DNA from: Lacrimispora amygdalina
GTDB lineage: Bacteria > Bacillota > Clostridia > Lachnospirales > Lachnospiraceae
Assembly (NCBI RefSeq): GCF_900205965.1
Contig: NZ_OAOF01000013.1
Coordinates: 85,242 to 149,241 of the forward strand
Direction: 5' to 3'
Length of the DNA: 64,000 nt
In this document: positions 25,635 to 34,129 of the stretch, piece by piece
Numbering within the stretch: the stretch's first letter is position 1
How the letters are laid out: every line of letters begins with the position of its first letter
Made by a program: the position numbers and the translations under genes
The notes under the pieces: model-generated
What the model saw: the letters and a program-made list of their open reading frames with translations, nothing else
Databases searched by the model: none
Told to the model about the DNA's origin: nothing

Positions 25635-26361
25635 CGTTATGAAGCTCCTGTCCCAGAATAAAAGGCTGCCCGTCTCTTTCAATCATGATTATTCTCTCCC
25701 GGTAAGGACCGGATACCTCCAGTTCCTTTAACCGTCCAATGACAGAAAAATCCCCCCAGCAGTGCATGGGAAATGCATGCTGTACATCTGCTTTTCTCAT
25801 AAACTCATCAAATCCAAGATAAAAGGAATCCTCCTGTCTGGGATCCAGGGGCAGAAACGCTGCACCAATCTTCACCCCTGCCAGCCTGTCCACTTCCCGG
25901 GAATACTTCTTTGCCATACTCCGGTTCCAGTCCTCCGGTTCCCCTTCCCATCTCCAGTTGTTTAAATCCCCTGCATGGTAGAGGACTTCTCCATCCACGT
26001 TCACCAGAAAAGCAACTCCTTCATCTGTAGAGGCGAAGGTTGTAATCTCAAGCTCCGTACCAAAACCATATGAAAGTCTTAATTTTTTTCCCGGTTTTAC
26101 AAATGTAACGCAGTCCACTAATTCCTTATTAACCTTCCTTTTGGATATATCATCGGAAAGTACATAATGAACTTCTTTTAAGTCCTTTTGTAAATCAAAG
26201 ATTTTTTCTGAAAAATGATCTCCATGCCGGTGGCTGGCGAAGATAAAAAGCGGCTTATCCGTATCCAGTTTCGGCAGCGGTCCCTGGGTATAATCAAACA
26301 GCAGTACAACAGAAGTCAGTTCTGCCAGAAATGCACTATGATGGACAAATGTGATTTTCAT
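25627..26361 (-). CDS. Metallo-beta-lactamase-fold hydrolase (UlaG/YycJ-like)
   Basis: 244 residues of the MBL fold. Metal ligands: SHRHGDHF (HxHxDH), His in LYHAGDLNNW with the bridging Asp, and His in FPMHCWGDF. It belongs to the small 'L-ascorbate-6-phosphate lactonase-like' MBL group, whose substrates are mostly unknown. Start at 26361 (AAGGAG ten bases upstream) gives the family N terminus MKITFVHHSAF. First gene of the MBL-thrE-pyrC operon. Confidence 0.85.
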   Translation of the reverse strand: MKITFVHHSAFLAELTSVVLLFDYTQGPLPKLDTDKPLFIFASHRHGDHFSEKIFDLQKDLKEVHYVLSDDISKRKVNKELVDCVTFVKPGKKLRLSYGFGTELEITTFASTDEGVAFLVNVDGEVLYHAGDLNNWRWEGEPEDWNRSMAKKYSREVDRLAGVKIGAAFLPLDPRQEDSFYLGFDEFMRKADVQHAFPMHCWGDFSVIGRLKELEVSGPYRERIIMIERDGQPFILGQELHNDE

Positions 26362-26436
26362 GAGAATCGGTCTCCTTTCATGACTATTTGGAAAAATTAT
26401 ATCACATACCAATCGGTTCTGCATAGCAGATGCGCG

Positions 26437-26466
26437 CAAAAAAAGGCGGAGACATTTGTCCCCGCC
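26437..26466 (-). terminator. Intrinsic terminator of the acidic lipoprotein gene
   Basis: Leftward, GGCGGGGAC pairs with GTCTCCGCC (one mismatch) and is followed by eight T. It lies 42 bases after the stop at 26508. Confidence 0.9.
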
Positions 26467-26507
26467 CGCGGAAATTTCTTTCCTTTTCAGCTGTTTTTTC
26501 TATATAA

Positions 26508-26813
26508 TTAGTTAGCAGCCTTTGTAGTCTCTGCAGCTTCAGTAGTTTCTTCTTCGCTGGAAGCTTCTTCAGAAGACTCTTCTACAGATGCATCTTCCTT
26601 AGTTTCTTCTACAGACTCAGAAGATTCTTCAGATACTTCTTCTGTTGTAGTTTCTTCTGTTGTAACTTCTTCTGTTGTAGCTGCTTCTGTTGTAACTTCT
26701 GCCTCTGTTGCTGCAGTTGTTTCAGCAGTCTTTGTGCTTCCACAAGCAGAGATAGCTGCCATGGTTAATACTGCTACGCCGGTAAGTACAAGTTTCTTTG
26801 TTGTTAATTTCAT
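26508..26813 (-). CDS. Small lipoprotein with Thr/Glu/Ser-rich tail
   Basis: 101 residues. Signal MKLTTKKLVLTGVAVLTMAA ends in the lipobox AISAC (Cys24). The mature part is almost entirely Thr, Glu, Ser, Ala and Val in degenerate repeats such as TTEEVTTEE and SSEE, with no fold expected. Such acidic unstructured lipoproteins may act as cell-surface spacers or be highly expressed markers of the envelope; no function is claimed. GCAAGGAGGAG precedes the start. Has its own promoter and terminator, so it is monocistronic. Confidence 0.8.
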   Translation of the reverse strand: MKLTTKKLVLTGVAVLTMAAISACGSTKTAETTAATEAEVTTEAATTEEVTTEETTTEEVSEESSESVEETKEDASVEESSEEASSEEETTEAAETTKAAN

Positions 26814-26897
26814 AATATTCTCCTCCTTGCGGCTACCAATGTTTTTTATTGAATATGTATGCCGCTGTCTTTTTTTTGATTTCTCAAGACGAGACAC

Positions 26898-26926
26898 AGT
26901 TTAACACCTTAAGAAAACAAAGTCAA
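26898..26926 (-). promoter_or_regulatory. Promoter of the acidic lipoprotein gene
   Basis: Leftward TTGACT, 17-base spacer, TAAACT. It lies 85 bases upstream of the start codon. The remaining AT-rich 220 bases up to the nitroreductase promoter show no gene. Confidence 0.65.
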
Positions 26927-27146
26927 TGAATTCATTATGATTTTTTTCTTAATTAAAAACTGGTAAATTCTTAATTAAATTTACAAATGGCGATGATATG
27001 TCAAACAATTAATTATTGATTTGTGCTCTTGAGTTTTTTATATTCTATTTGTTTAAAATTTGTCCATTCGAAAAATTGACTATTTTCAGTAGTTATTACG
27101 CGATATTTTTGTTTTATTTTACTAAATCTTTTTCTTTTTTTGTCCA

Positions 27147-27175
27147 TTGCAGATGATATTCATACCTGATATACT
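27147..27175 (+). promoter_or_regulatory. Promoter of the nitroreductase gene
   Basis: TATACT (27170-27175) with a weak TTGCAG -35 seventeen bases upstream, 45 bases before the start codon. Confidence 0.5.
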
Positions 27176-27220
27176 TTATTAATAAACGCTTAAAAATCAA
27201 GATATAAGGAGGAATCAAAT

Positions 27221-27790
27221 ATGTTAAAAGATCTCGTTACCCAGTGTCGTACATACCGCCGCTTCTATCAGAATACACCTATATCTGAAGCGGATCTGCT
27301 GGAACTCATTGATCTGGCCAGACTCACCGCTTCAACTGCCAATTCTCAGGCTCTGAAATTCCGGATCAGCCATACACCAAAGGAAAATGCCCTGATATTC
27401 GACACCCTGGGCTGGGCCGGAGCACTTCCAGACTGGGACGGCCCGGAGGAAGGAGAGCGTCCCTCCGCTTATATCGTAATACTCTGTGATTTATCACTTG
27501 CTAAAAATAAGCCCATTGATGACGGAATTGCCGCACAGACTATTATGTTGGGGGCTGTAGAAAAAGGCTACGGTGGTTGTATGCTGGGTAATGTCCACAG
27601 AAGCCAGCTGGCCCAGGCACTTGGCATCGACCCCGCTCTTTATTCTGTGGATCTTGTTCTGGCTCTTGGAAAGCCAAAGGAAGAGGTTGTTATTGTACCA
27701 GTAAAAGAGGATGGGGACGTCCGCTATTACAGAGACGAAAATCAGGTCCATTATGTCCCGAAAAGAGCATTAAAAGATATTATTATCTGA
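27221..27790 (+). CDS. Nitroreductase-family flavoprotein
   Basis: 189 residues of the FMN-dependent nitroreductase fold. CRTYRRFYQNTPIS carries the N-terminal Arg pair that contacts FMN; DLARLTASTANSQALKFR and GYGGCMLGNVHR are typical. Members reduce nitroaromatics, quinones or flavins; the physiological substrate is not predictable. AAGGAGG precedes the ATG. Own promoter and terminator, so a single-gene unit. Confidence 0.9.
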   Translation: MLKDLVTQCRTYRRFYQNTPISEADLLELIDLARLTASTANSQALKFRISHTPKENALIFDTLGWAGALPDWDGPEEGERPSAYIVILCDLSLAKNKPIDDGIAAQTIMLGAVEKGYGGCMLGNVHRSQLAQALGIDPALYSVDLVLALGKPKEEVVIVPVKEDGDVRYYRDENQVHYVPKRALKDIII

Positions 27791-27810
27791 TTTTGTTTAA
27801 AATAGAAATG

Positions 27811-27842
27811 AAGCCGGCCCGGATACTTTCCGGGACCGGCTT
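27811..27842. terminator. Terminator after the nitroreductase gene
   Basis: AAGCCGGCCCGGA pairs with TCCGGGACCGGCTT and TTTT follows. It is placed exactly between two convergent genes and may serve both. Confidence 0.9.
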
Positions 27843-28223
27843 TTAAAATCTTTGTCCGCATTTGGGGCAGTACTCAAAATCCTCTGTTGTTTCATAACCG
27901 CAGTGAGAGCATTGCCTTTTATTCCACTCCTGATCCCTTCTGCCGGTTTGTACAAGCGTTAAATCATGCGCTTCAATTTCAACGGATTCTCTCCGGTTTA
28001 ATTTCCTTCCCTTTTCAGGATTCAGCTCATAAACAGTATTACAACATGACATCTGTACATAATAACGTCTGTTCCATTTTATAATCGGGATAAAAAATAC
28101 ACTGAAATAGCTATAGGTCATAAATACCTGATATCTGCCATAGCCTCCGCACATGGCGCAGATCACTGTCTTCGTATAATCCAGCAGCTTTTTTCCCTGG
28201 CTCATTCCGCATATGAAAAACAT
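27843..28223 (-). CDS. Zinc-ribbon protein
   Basis: 126 residues. It has a C-terminal zinc ribbon, CSHCGYETTEDFEYCPKCG (two CxxC pairs), and an N-terminal CAMCGGYGRY that may form a second half-site. A middle hydrophobic patch (YSYFSVFFIPIIKW) might touch the membrane. Family of small zinc-ribbon proteins without known role. ATG at 28223 has AGGAGG nine bases upstream; the longer frame to 28295 is not supported. Confidence 0.75.
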   Translation of the reverse strand: MFFICGMSQGKKLLDYTKTVICAMCGGYGRYQVFMTYSYFSVFFIPIIKWNRRYYVQMSCCNTVYELNPEKGRKLNRRESVEIEAHDLTLVQTGRRDQEWNKRQCSHCGYETTEDFEYCPKCGQRF

Positions 28224-28301
28224 GGTATCTATCCTCCTGAATTCATTTCGATTCGCTCTGCTGTAATTGCAGGCCTCACTTACCAAAGTAGTCATGTCCC
28301 G

Positions 28302-28330
28302 AGTATACCATAAGCTATTTTTCTTTACAA
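28302..28330 (-). promoter_or_regulatory. Promoter of the zinc-ribbon gene
   Basis: Leftward TTGTAA, 17-base spacer, TATACT, about 80 bases upstream of the start codon. Confidence 0.6.
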
Positions 28331-28382
28331 GTAATAGAAAAAACAGAAAAAAGAAGAACGCTATTATGGAAAAAAATTTACC

Positions 28383-28511
28383 AGCAGAGTATCTGTTGTT
28401 GAAATGATAGAGAAATATATAGAGTATTATAATAATAAACGATTACAAAGAAATTTTGGTGTACTAACGAACCTGATTCACGCTCTTATGAGACTATCAC
28501 AAAAACCATAG
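28383..28511 (+). pseudogene. IS3/IS150-type transposase C-terminal remnant
   Basis: A short reading frame contains VVEMIEKYIEYYNNKRLQ, which matches the C-terminal end of IS3-family OrfB transposases (pattern ..I..YI.YYN..R.Q..L). The usual SPVEYR that follows is replaced by TNLIH. No start, no upstream catalytic DDE domain and no inverted ends are present, so it is the last trace of an old insertion sequence. Confidence 0.65.
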
Positions 28512-28559
28512 CGGCATAGATGAAGGGCATTGCTCCATAGCTCATTATTGCTATGCCGC
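28511..28559 (-). terminator. Hairpin, likely terminator of the MoxR operon
   Basis: GCGGCATAG pairs perfectly with CTATGCCGC across a 31-base loop that can fold further. Leftward TATGGTTTTTG follows. It lies 24 bases after the DUF378 stop. It could alternatively be a leftover insertion-sequence end, since the transposase remnant is adjacent. Confidence 0.55.
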
Positions 28560-28582
28560 AACGCCCCTGTTTCCATCATTCA

Positions 28583-28795
28583 CTATCTTTCCGTACTTGT
28601 TTCTTGATGACCATAAAAGGTAAGCAGATATAATCCGCAGATCCCTACCACGGCATACACGATTCTTGAAAGCCACGTCATGCTGCCGAAAATAAATGAC
28701 ACCAGGTTGAAATTGAAGAAACCTACCAGCCCCCAGTTTACTGCACCGATGATGGCAATTGTAAGAGCTGTGTAATTCAATGCTTTATTTCCCAT
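28583..28795 (-). CDS. DUF378 small membrane protein
   Basis: 70 residues with two membrane segments. AIIGAVNWGLVGFFNFNLV is the DUF378 (YuzA-like) signature. No known function. It starts 54 bases after the MoxR-like ATPase gene on the same strand, and may be read through from that operon. Confidence 0.85.
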   Translation of the reverse strand: MGNKALNYTALTIAIIGAVNWGLVGFFNFNLVSFIFGSMTWLSRIVYAVVGICGLYLLTFYGHQETSTER

Positions 28796-28848
28796 GGCAC
28801 TACCTCCTTTTCCCTTATATTATGGAGTAGCTTTTTGGTTTTTATACA

Positions 28849-30363
28849 TTAATTTCCCAAACTCCTGATTCTTGATCTGATTTCATCTTCTCTGTCTTGA
28901 AATAAAAGATTTTTATTATATTGATAGTACCGTTCGCATTCATACTCTTTTAGAAATTTCATACTGTAATATCCGTTATTTAATTCTGTAATAAACAGAA
29001 CCATCTCCTGCCCTGCCACAAATGCAGCTTCCAGAAAGTCAAAGGCATGCTCCAGCGCTTTACCGCTTTCAGTGAAAAGTACATCATAGCGGTCATTTTC
29101 ATCCTGAAACAGCTTCCGGATCAGGTTCCAGTCTTCTTCCTTGTCATCTTTACCAGATTTCTTTAAGGTTTCTTCTATTTTAAGAAGAAGCGCCTCCACA
29201 TCCCGGTACAGAAAATCTTCCCGCCTGCTCAAAAGCCCTGCCTTCTGCTTCTTCTTTAAGGATTCACTCCACTGGCTTCGTGTATTGTGTATGCGCTCCT
29301 CCATGGTAGTTGATGGGTCCACATCTGTCTGCGGGTCAATCTTTTTTAATTCACCCATCAGAAGGCCGGTCCGGTCTCCCTGGTCAGCAACCGCTTTAAA
29401 ATGCTGTCCAAGCCTGGATAATAGAAGCCCTATTACATTCAGCTTTTCATCAAAGGGAGCACGGCTTAATTTATTACACAGACTTTCCCGGATTGTACCC
29501 GAAAGAATCTCGTCAATCTGATAATCATCCCGGTATTTATAGAAGAGTTCCAGATAATTGGCAAAATCTTTGGCAATCCTGGGATACTGAATATATTCTC
29601 CCACTACCTCCCGGTCCGGTTTCTTCCCCAGGCGTTCGTATATCTTGATAAAGCTGGATAAATCCTCCCAGCCTCTTGGTGTAGCAAAGAATTTTCCATC
29701 TACCGTCGTTTCGATCCGGCAGAAATTGTCCGTTCTGGCATTTAAATAAGAAATTACTGCCGGATGAACCTCATGCTCATACGCATAAGCCTTCCATACG
29801 TCATAATCTGCCTCTACATGAATAAGCTTAATTCTGTCTAAGGTCACCACATCGAATTCTCTGACTGATTTGTTGTATTCCGGAGGATTTCCAGCAGTTA
29901 CAATAATCCATCCTTCCGGAATGCGGTGGTTTCCGAAGGTCTTATATTGAAGAAACTGAAGCATGGTTGGCGCCAGCGTTTCCGAAACACAGTTGATTTC
30001 ATCAATAAAGAGAATTCCTTCCGGCAGCCCTGTGCTTTCTATTTTATTATAAACAGAAGCCACAATTTCACTCATGGTATATTCCGTTACGCGATACGTT
30101 TTGCCCCCGAATTCCTTATCCGTTATAAATGGGAGTCCCACTGCACTCTGCCTTGTATGATGGGTAATGGTATAAGCCACCAATCCGATCTGACACTCTC
30201 TTGCAATCTGCTCCATGATCTGTGTTTTCCCCACGCCGGGCGGTCCCATTAAAAATATGGGTCTCTGCCGCATTGCAGGAATCTCATAGGTGCCGTAATT
30301 ATCTTTCATTAAATAAGCTTCAATGCTGTTTTTAATTTCTTCTTTTGCTCGTTTTATATTCAT
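28849..30363 (-). CDS. MoxR-type AAA+ ATPase
   Basis: 504 residues: an N-terminal AAA+ domain (Walker A GPPGVGKTQ at about 37-45, Walker B ILFIDEINCV, sensor 1 IVTAGNPPEYN) and a long helical C-terminal extension (about 260-504) rich in charged residues. MoxR ATPases usually work with a VWA-domain protein as a metal-insertion or assembly chaperone. Here the VWA partner is encoded directly upstream (17-base gap). Substrate unknown. Confidence 0.88.
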   Translation of the reverse strand: MNIKRAKEEIKNSIEAYLMKDNYGTYEIPAMRQRPIFLMGPPGVGKTQIMEQIARECQIGLVAYTITHHTRQSAVGLPFITDKEFGGKTYRVTEYTMSEIVASVYNKIESTGLPEGILFIDEINCVSETLAPTMLQFLQYKTFGNHRIPEGWIIVTAGNPPEYNKSVREFDVVTLDRIKLIHVEADYDVWKAYAYEHEVHPAVISYLNARTDNFCRIETTVDGKFFATPRGWEDLSSFIKIYERLGKKPDREVVGEYIQYPRIAKDFANYLELFYKYRDDYQIDEILSGTIRESLCNKLSRAPFDEKLNVIGLLLSRLGQHFKAVADQGDRTGLLMGELKKIDPQTDVDPSTTMEERIHNTRSQWSESLKKKQKAGLLSRREDFLYRDVEALLLKIEETLKKSGKDDKEEDWNLIRKLFQDENDRYDVLFTESGKALEHAFDFLEAAFVAGQEMVLFITELNNGYYSMKFLKEYECERYYQYNKNLLFQDREDEIRSRIRSLGN

Positions 30364-30380
30364 CGTTATTCATTCTCCTG

Positions 30381-31700
30381 TCATTTTACTTCCAGATCTT
30401 CCCTGGTCAATATGACCTTCATTGCCCAGCCAGGAACTGATATGTCCTCATACTGATCTTCCATAAACACAAATGCAGTTTCATATGGAGGCATTTTTAC
30501 AGGATAGATACCTTTCCCATCAGTAAAATACAACAGCCCGCGGAGCTTTTTAAAAACTCCCTGATTAATAAGTCCATTTACATATTCAAATGCTGGTCTA
30601 AAATCGGTTCCTCCGAATCCGGAAAGAGTGAAATGCTCCATATAAGCTTCCATCTCTTCCCTGCTCGTAATGACTTCATCGGAACGTATCTGCTCATCAC
30701 ACTGTATGATATGAATATTTATCTTACGGAAATAACTTTCCGATTCACGAAGAACTTCATAGGTTTCCTCTAAAAAGCTGCGAACCAGATCACCGGAAAC
30801 CGACATAGAGGTATCTATGACAATCACAAAATCTTCGATCTTAAAAACCTCTCTTGTCTCAAGAGGCTCAATCAAAGGCATATTCTTGTAGAGTGACAGA
30901 CCGTAGGTATAAAATATGGAATCAAAGGAATCCGGATCGATCTCCGCTTCTTCTTTCAAAACTGCAAATTTCCTTAAAAACCGTTTATAGTCATACCGTT
31001 CCCGATTTTCTATCTTCACCTGTTCCAGAAACTCTCTGGAAGAATCGTCTTCCTTTTCACCAAAGGCTTCCACCTCTGTTTCCATCTTTTCTCTGATATT
31101 CTGCCACTTACTCTGGCGTTCTATCTTAAGGTGGGGATCCTCCTCCTGTTCCCATTTATCATGACTGTCCACATAAAACTCCATCTCCATCCGGCGGAGT
31201 GTGTCCTCTGACAGATCCATTTTCATAAGGGTATGGTAGATTCCTTCTGCCGTAAGTACAGAAAGCCTGGTATTCATCTGCCCGTATATTTCGCGTCGGA
31301 ATGGGGACTGATGACGGTAAACCGATTTCACATAAAAACTGTCCAGAACAGACTCTGATGCAATGTCACAGGCCAGATCCCAATACCGCTTTTTCCGCTG
31401 TCCCATAGAACCCAGATGCCAGAACAAACAGTGGAAAAGCATATGAAGATAAGCCCGGTTTATAAAAACACGGCCTCTTTGAAACATGGAAAATAGATGT
31501 TCCGGCTGATAATAGATTACATAACCGTCAGTGCTGAGTCCAATACCTGACCGTTCTGCTTCAAACCCAAAGCTGCTTAACGCCACATCCAGATAGCGGA
31601 AATTAAGATACAGCTCATTTCTGGCATTCCCCAGAATTTCATGTCCAAGTTCCACCTCATTCAGCTCATCAAGCTGGCGCTGCCTGACCGGATCAATCAT
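30381..31700 (-). CDS. VWA-domain protein with DUF2201-like metallopeptidase-like N domain
   Basis: 439 residues. The N-terminal half has HMLFHCLFWHLG, a His-rich motif of the putative metallopeptidase domain found in DUF2201 proteins, followed by WDLACDIASESVLDSF. The C-terminal half is a VWA-like domain with a MIDAS-type DTSMSVS and GGTDFRPAF. Family members pair with MoxR ATPases. ATG at 31700 is chosen (AAGGTG six bases upstream); a TTG at 31730 would be one base after the preceding stop but lacks a site. Confidence 0.85.
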   Translation of the reverse strand: MIDPVRQRQLDELNEVELGHEILGNARNELYLNFRYLDVALSSFGFEAERSGIGLSTDGYVIYYQPEHLFSMFQRGRVFINRAYLHMLFHCLFWHLGSMGQRKKRYWDLACDIASESVLDSFYVKSVYRHQSPFRREIYGQMNTRLSVLTAEGIYHTLMKMDLSEDTLRRMEMEFYVDSHDKWEQEEDPHLKIERQSKWQNIREKMETEVEAFGEKEDDSSREFLEQVKIENRERYDYKRFLRKFAVLKEEAEIDPDSFDSIFYTYGLSLYKNMPLIEPLETREVFKIEDFVIVIDTSMSVSGDLVRSFLEETYEVLRESESYFRKINIHIIQCDEQIRSDEVITSREEMEAYMEHFTLSGFGGTDFRPAFEYVNGLINQGVFKKLRGLLYFTDGKGIYPVKMPPYETAFVFMEDQYEDISVPGWAMKVILTREDLEVK

Positions 31701-31731
31701 ATGATACACCTTCTTTCCTCGTAACTGCAAC

Positions 31732-32703
31732 CTATAAAGAGAACGTCCGCTTTTTCACAGGAAAACGCAGATGTCTTAAATCCATTAAAGGGCTTAAAAG
31801 CTCTGTATAGTTCTTTTCCGATGCCATGTCAATCAGACGGTCAAATTCCGCCTGATCCCTGCAATACTTCGATGCCAGCCAGTAAAACAGCTCACTGTCT
31901 TTTAGTGCTGCCTCTCCTGCTGCCTCTAAATGCTCCCGCAAATAGCTTTCATAGATCTTGCGGTCACCAGGAAGCAGATTGATGGGCGTATAAAGTCTTC
32001 CCATAGCAAGAGAACAAGCCAGCCGGTCCGATTCCTGAACCCGGACATGAGGAAATAAAGCATCGTATTTATGAAACTGAAATTCTGTCTGATCAAAGCA
32101 ATAGCGGTACATATGCCCGCACCCGTGCATCTCCCGAAATACAATCCGGGCCGGTGTATGTTCCACCGATTCCTCATACATTTCAGGAAAAATAAGCCTG
32201 GCAGCTTTATCCCGGACATAGTAGTTTACATAAAGTTCCTGTCGAAGTTCTGATACGATTCCCTGCATACACGAGCGGCTTCCATCAACGATATGAATAT
32301 CCAGACTTTTTATTTTTGAGCACCCGGTAAAGAGACCGGAACCTAAATCAAAGATAGAACTAAAGCATTCCAGATGATTTAACTCAAAACAGTTATAAAA
32401 AGCATATTTTCCTATTTTTTTAATAGAAACCGGAAGATATAAGTCCTGCAAGCGTTCACAGATAATCTCTGGTGGGAGATCTTTTTCGTTATAAGACGCC
32501 GGATTTCCCTCTTCATCACACATTTGAACGTCATTTCCAGCCTTGGAAAGCATCTCCCGTCTTCCCTCTCCATTGGAAAAAACATACTCTGCCAGCTCTG
32601 TCACCGGCAGTTCACCAATCTTCTCAGGTATACGTACCGTTCCATCATACCCTCTGCATTCTAAAATGCGTACCTGATTATTTATAATCTGATATAAAAA
32701 CAT
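31732..32703 (-). CDS. Leucine-rich-repeat (LRR_5/BspA-type) protein
   Basis: 323 residues. The N-terminal part has short BspA-type repeats: YDGTVRIPEKIGELPVTELA, LYLPVSIKKIGKYAFYNCFE and LFTGCSKIKSLDI. The C-terminal 200 residues have no clear domain. No signal peptide or wall anchor, so it is likely cytoplasmic, unlike most BspA proteins. It heads the operon with the VWA and MoxR genes; the leucine-rich part may supply target recognition. AGAGGG precedes the ATG. Confidence 0.8.
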   Translation of the reverse strand: MFLYQIINNQVRILECRGYDGTVRIPEKIGELPVTELAEYVFSNGEGRREMLSKAGNDVQMCDEEGNPASYNEKDLPPEIICERLQDLYLPVSIKKIGKYAFYNCFELNHLECFSSIFDLGSGLFTGCSKIKSLDIHIVDGSRSCMQGIVSELRQELYVNYYVRDKAARLIFPEMYEESVEHTPARIVFREMHGCGHMYRYCFDQTEFQFHKYDALFPHVRVQESDRLACSLAMGRLYTPINLLPGDRKIYESYLREHLEAAGEAALKDSELFYWLASKYCRDQAEFDRLIDMASEKNYTELLSPLMDLRHLRFPVKKRTFSL

Positions 32704-32804
32704 GTTAATCCCTCTTAAATTATTCGTTTAACAAATCAATATAACAGAAAAATTAAAGAAAATCAACTGGCTGATACCATTTATAATATTTTATACACAA
32801 TGCA

Positions 32805-32850
32805 AAGGAGAATCGGAAGAAAAAATAACTTTTTCCTGCCGATTCTCCTT
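32805..32850. terminator. Terminator after larE
   Basis: AAGGAGAATCGG pairs with CCGATTCTCCTT, with an inner GAAAAA/TTTTTC stem. It follows the larE stop by 8 bases on the left. Confidence 0.85.
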
Positions 32851-32857
32851 AATCATA

Positions 32858-33667
32858 TCATTTATCCAGCGTCAGATTCATACTCCCCATTCGGTAACCA
32901 TCTAAATCAAGCGTTACGTATGAAAAACCCATCTGGTGAAGCTCTGCTGTTATTACACTTTTTTCCGGTTCTGTTATAAGCCGGGAAATCTGATCAGGAA
33001 GCACTTCAATCCTGGCAATTGTACCATGGATACGGACTCTCACCTGATGAAAGCCAAGATCCAGTAAAAGCTGCTCCGCCTTGTCCACCATTGACAGCTT
33101 TTCCTTTGAGATTGTCTCCCCATAGACAAACCGGCTTGACAGGCAGGCAAATGACTGTTTATTCCAGGTATGTAACCCCAGACCCCTGGACAACTCCCTG
33201 ATTTCCTCCTTATTCAGTTCTGCATAGCGCAGCGGGCTGTGCACTCCCAGTTCTGCTACCGCTATTAATCCCGGGCGGTAATCCCCGTTATCATCCAGAT
33301 TGGAGCCTTCCGCAACCTGTTTTATCCCATGTTTCTGTGCCACTTCAGCCACCTTTACAAACAGCTCATGCTTGCATAAATAACACCTGTTTTTCGGATT
33401 GCTGCTAAAATCTTCAATATCCAGTTCTTCGCTGTCTACAATAAAATGCCGGATTCCTTCTGACTTGCAGAACTGGATTGCCTCATTCAGTTCCCGCTCT
33501 GGAAAGGAGCAGGATTTTGCTGTCACTGCAATCACCTGATCTCCAAGTACTTCGTGTGCTGTTTTTAATAGAAAAGTTGAATCCACCCCTGAAGAAAAAG
33601 CAACTGCAAGACTGCCAAGATCGGATATATAAGCCCTCAGTCTCTGATTTTTTTCCTGAATATTCAT
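32858..33667 (-). CDS. larE: ATP-dependent sacrificial sulfur transferase LarE
   Basis: PP-loop enzyme that adds sulphur to pyridinium dicarboxylate in making the nickel-pincer cofactor of lactate racemase. 269 residues. The PP-loop is SSGVDS at 25-30; Cys175 in FACLSSR aligns with the sacrificial cysteine of Lactiplantibacillus LarE; Cys95 and Cys98 are in NRCYLCKH. No larA, larB or larC is seen nearby, so it is an orphan here. The promoter lies inside a repeated 138-bp element upstream. Confidence 0.9.
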   Translation of the reverse strand: MNIQEKNQRLRAYISDLGSLAVAFSSGVDSTFLLKTAHEVLGDQVIAVTAKSCSFPERELNEAIQFCKSEGIRHFIVDSEELDIEDFSSNPKNRCYLCKHELFVKVAEVAQKHGIKQVAEGSNLDDNGDYRPGLIAVAELGVHSPLRYAELNKEEIRELSRGLGLHTWNKQSFACLSSRFVYGETISKEKLSMVDKAEQLLLDLGFHQVRVRIHGTIARIEVLPDQISRLITEPEKSVITAELHQMGFSYVTLDLDGYRMGSMNLTLDK

Positions 33668-33754
33668 ATAGTCTCCTTATGCCACACTTGTTCAATATGT
33701 TTATAGGGATTATATCAATTAAGAGGAGCGGTGTCAATTCATCTGATGCTTCAT

Positions 33755-33892
33755 TTTCACAAACTCTTCACAGAACTATCATTTTCTTGTCACACTTTTC
33801 CAGTATATTAGTAATCACAAAGAGGTCAACAACCTTTTCATATAAATACTTTTTCATACATCAGCCGGTAGGATCCGCCAATCTTACCGGCT
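33755..33892 (-). repeat. 138-bp promoter element, copy 1 (larE)
   Basis: Matches 34605-34742 in the same orientation and with the same length. Shared blocks: a 19-base identity TTTCACAAACTCTTCACAG at the left end, AGGTCAACAACCTTT in the middle (33823-33837) and an AGCCGG..CCGGCT hairpin at the right end (33863-33892). It carries a leftward promoter TTGACC (33824-33829), 16 bases, TATACT (33802-33807) pointing at larE. Confidence 0.75.
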
Positions 33893-34012
33893 CCTCCCCT
33901 TTTTTACCAATTGCTGCTTTTTAATCCAATCTTTCTATATTTCAATGATTCCCCATTGGTGTTAATATAAAGTTGTTCAAAAAATTATAAGTAAAGAGGG
34001 AGGTAAATGTTT

Positions 34013-34081
34013 ATGTTTTTTGATTTCAGTTCCTGCAATTTCAGTGATATATTAGAATTAATTTCCCAGTTTTGCAAATAA
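34013..34081 (+). CDS. 22-residue micro-ORF
   Basis: MFFDFSSCNFSDILELISQF plus Cys-Lys. AGAGGGAGG lies upstream with nine-base spacing to this ATG (another ATG two codons earlier is too close). A clean terminator hairpin starts 14 bases after the stop. Two cysteines, no membrane segment. The frame is too short to judge by codon use, so the support is the ribosome binding site and terminator that frame it exactly. It could be a small signalling or regulatory peptide, or a translated leader. It lies between the two copies of the 138-bp element. Confidence 0.5.
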   Translation: MFFDFSSCNFSDILELISQFCK

Positions 34082-34094
34082 TTCGTTCTTATGG

Positions 34095-34117
34095 GGTTCA
34101 GCCATTTTGGCTGAACC
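34095..34117 (+). terminator. Terminator of the micro-ORF transcript
   Basis: GGTTCAGCC pairs with GGCTGAACC around ATTTT; TTATTCAGTTA follows. It may also serve the convergent VOC gene, whose stop is 12 bases further right. Confidence 0.75.
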
Positions 34118-34129
34118 TTATTCAGTTAC

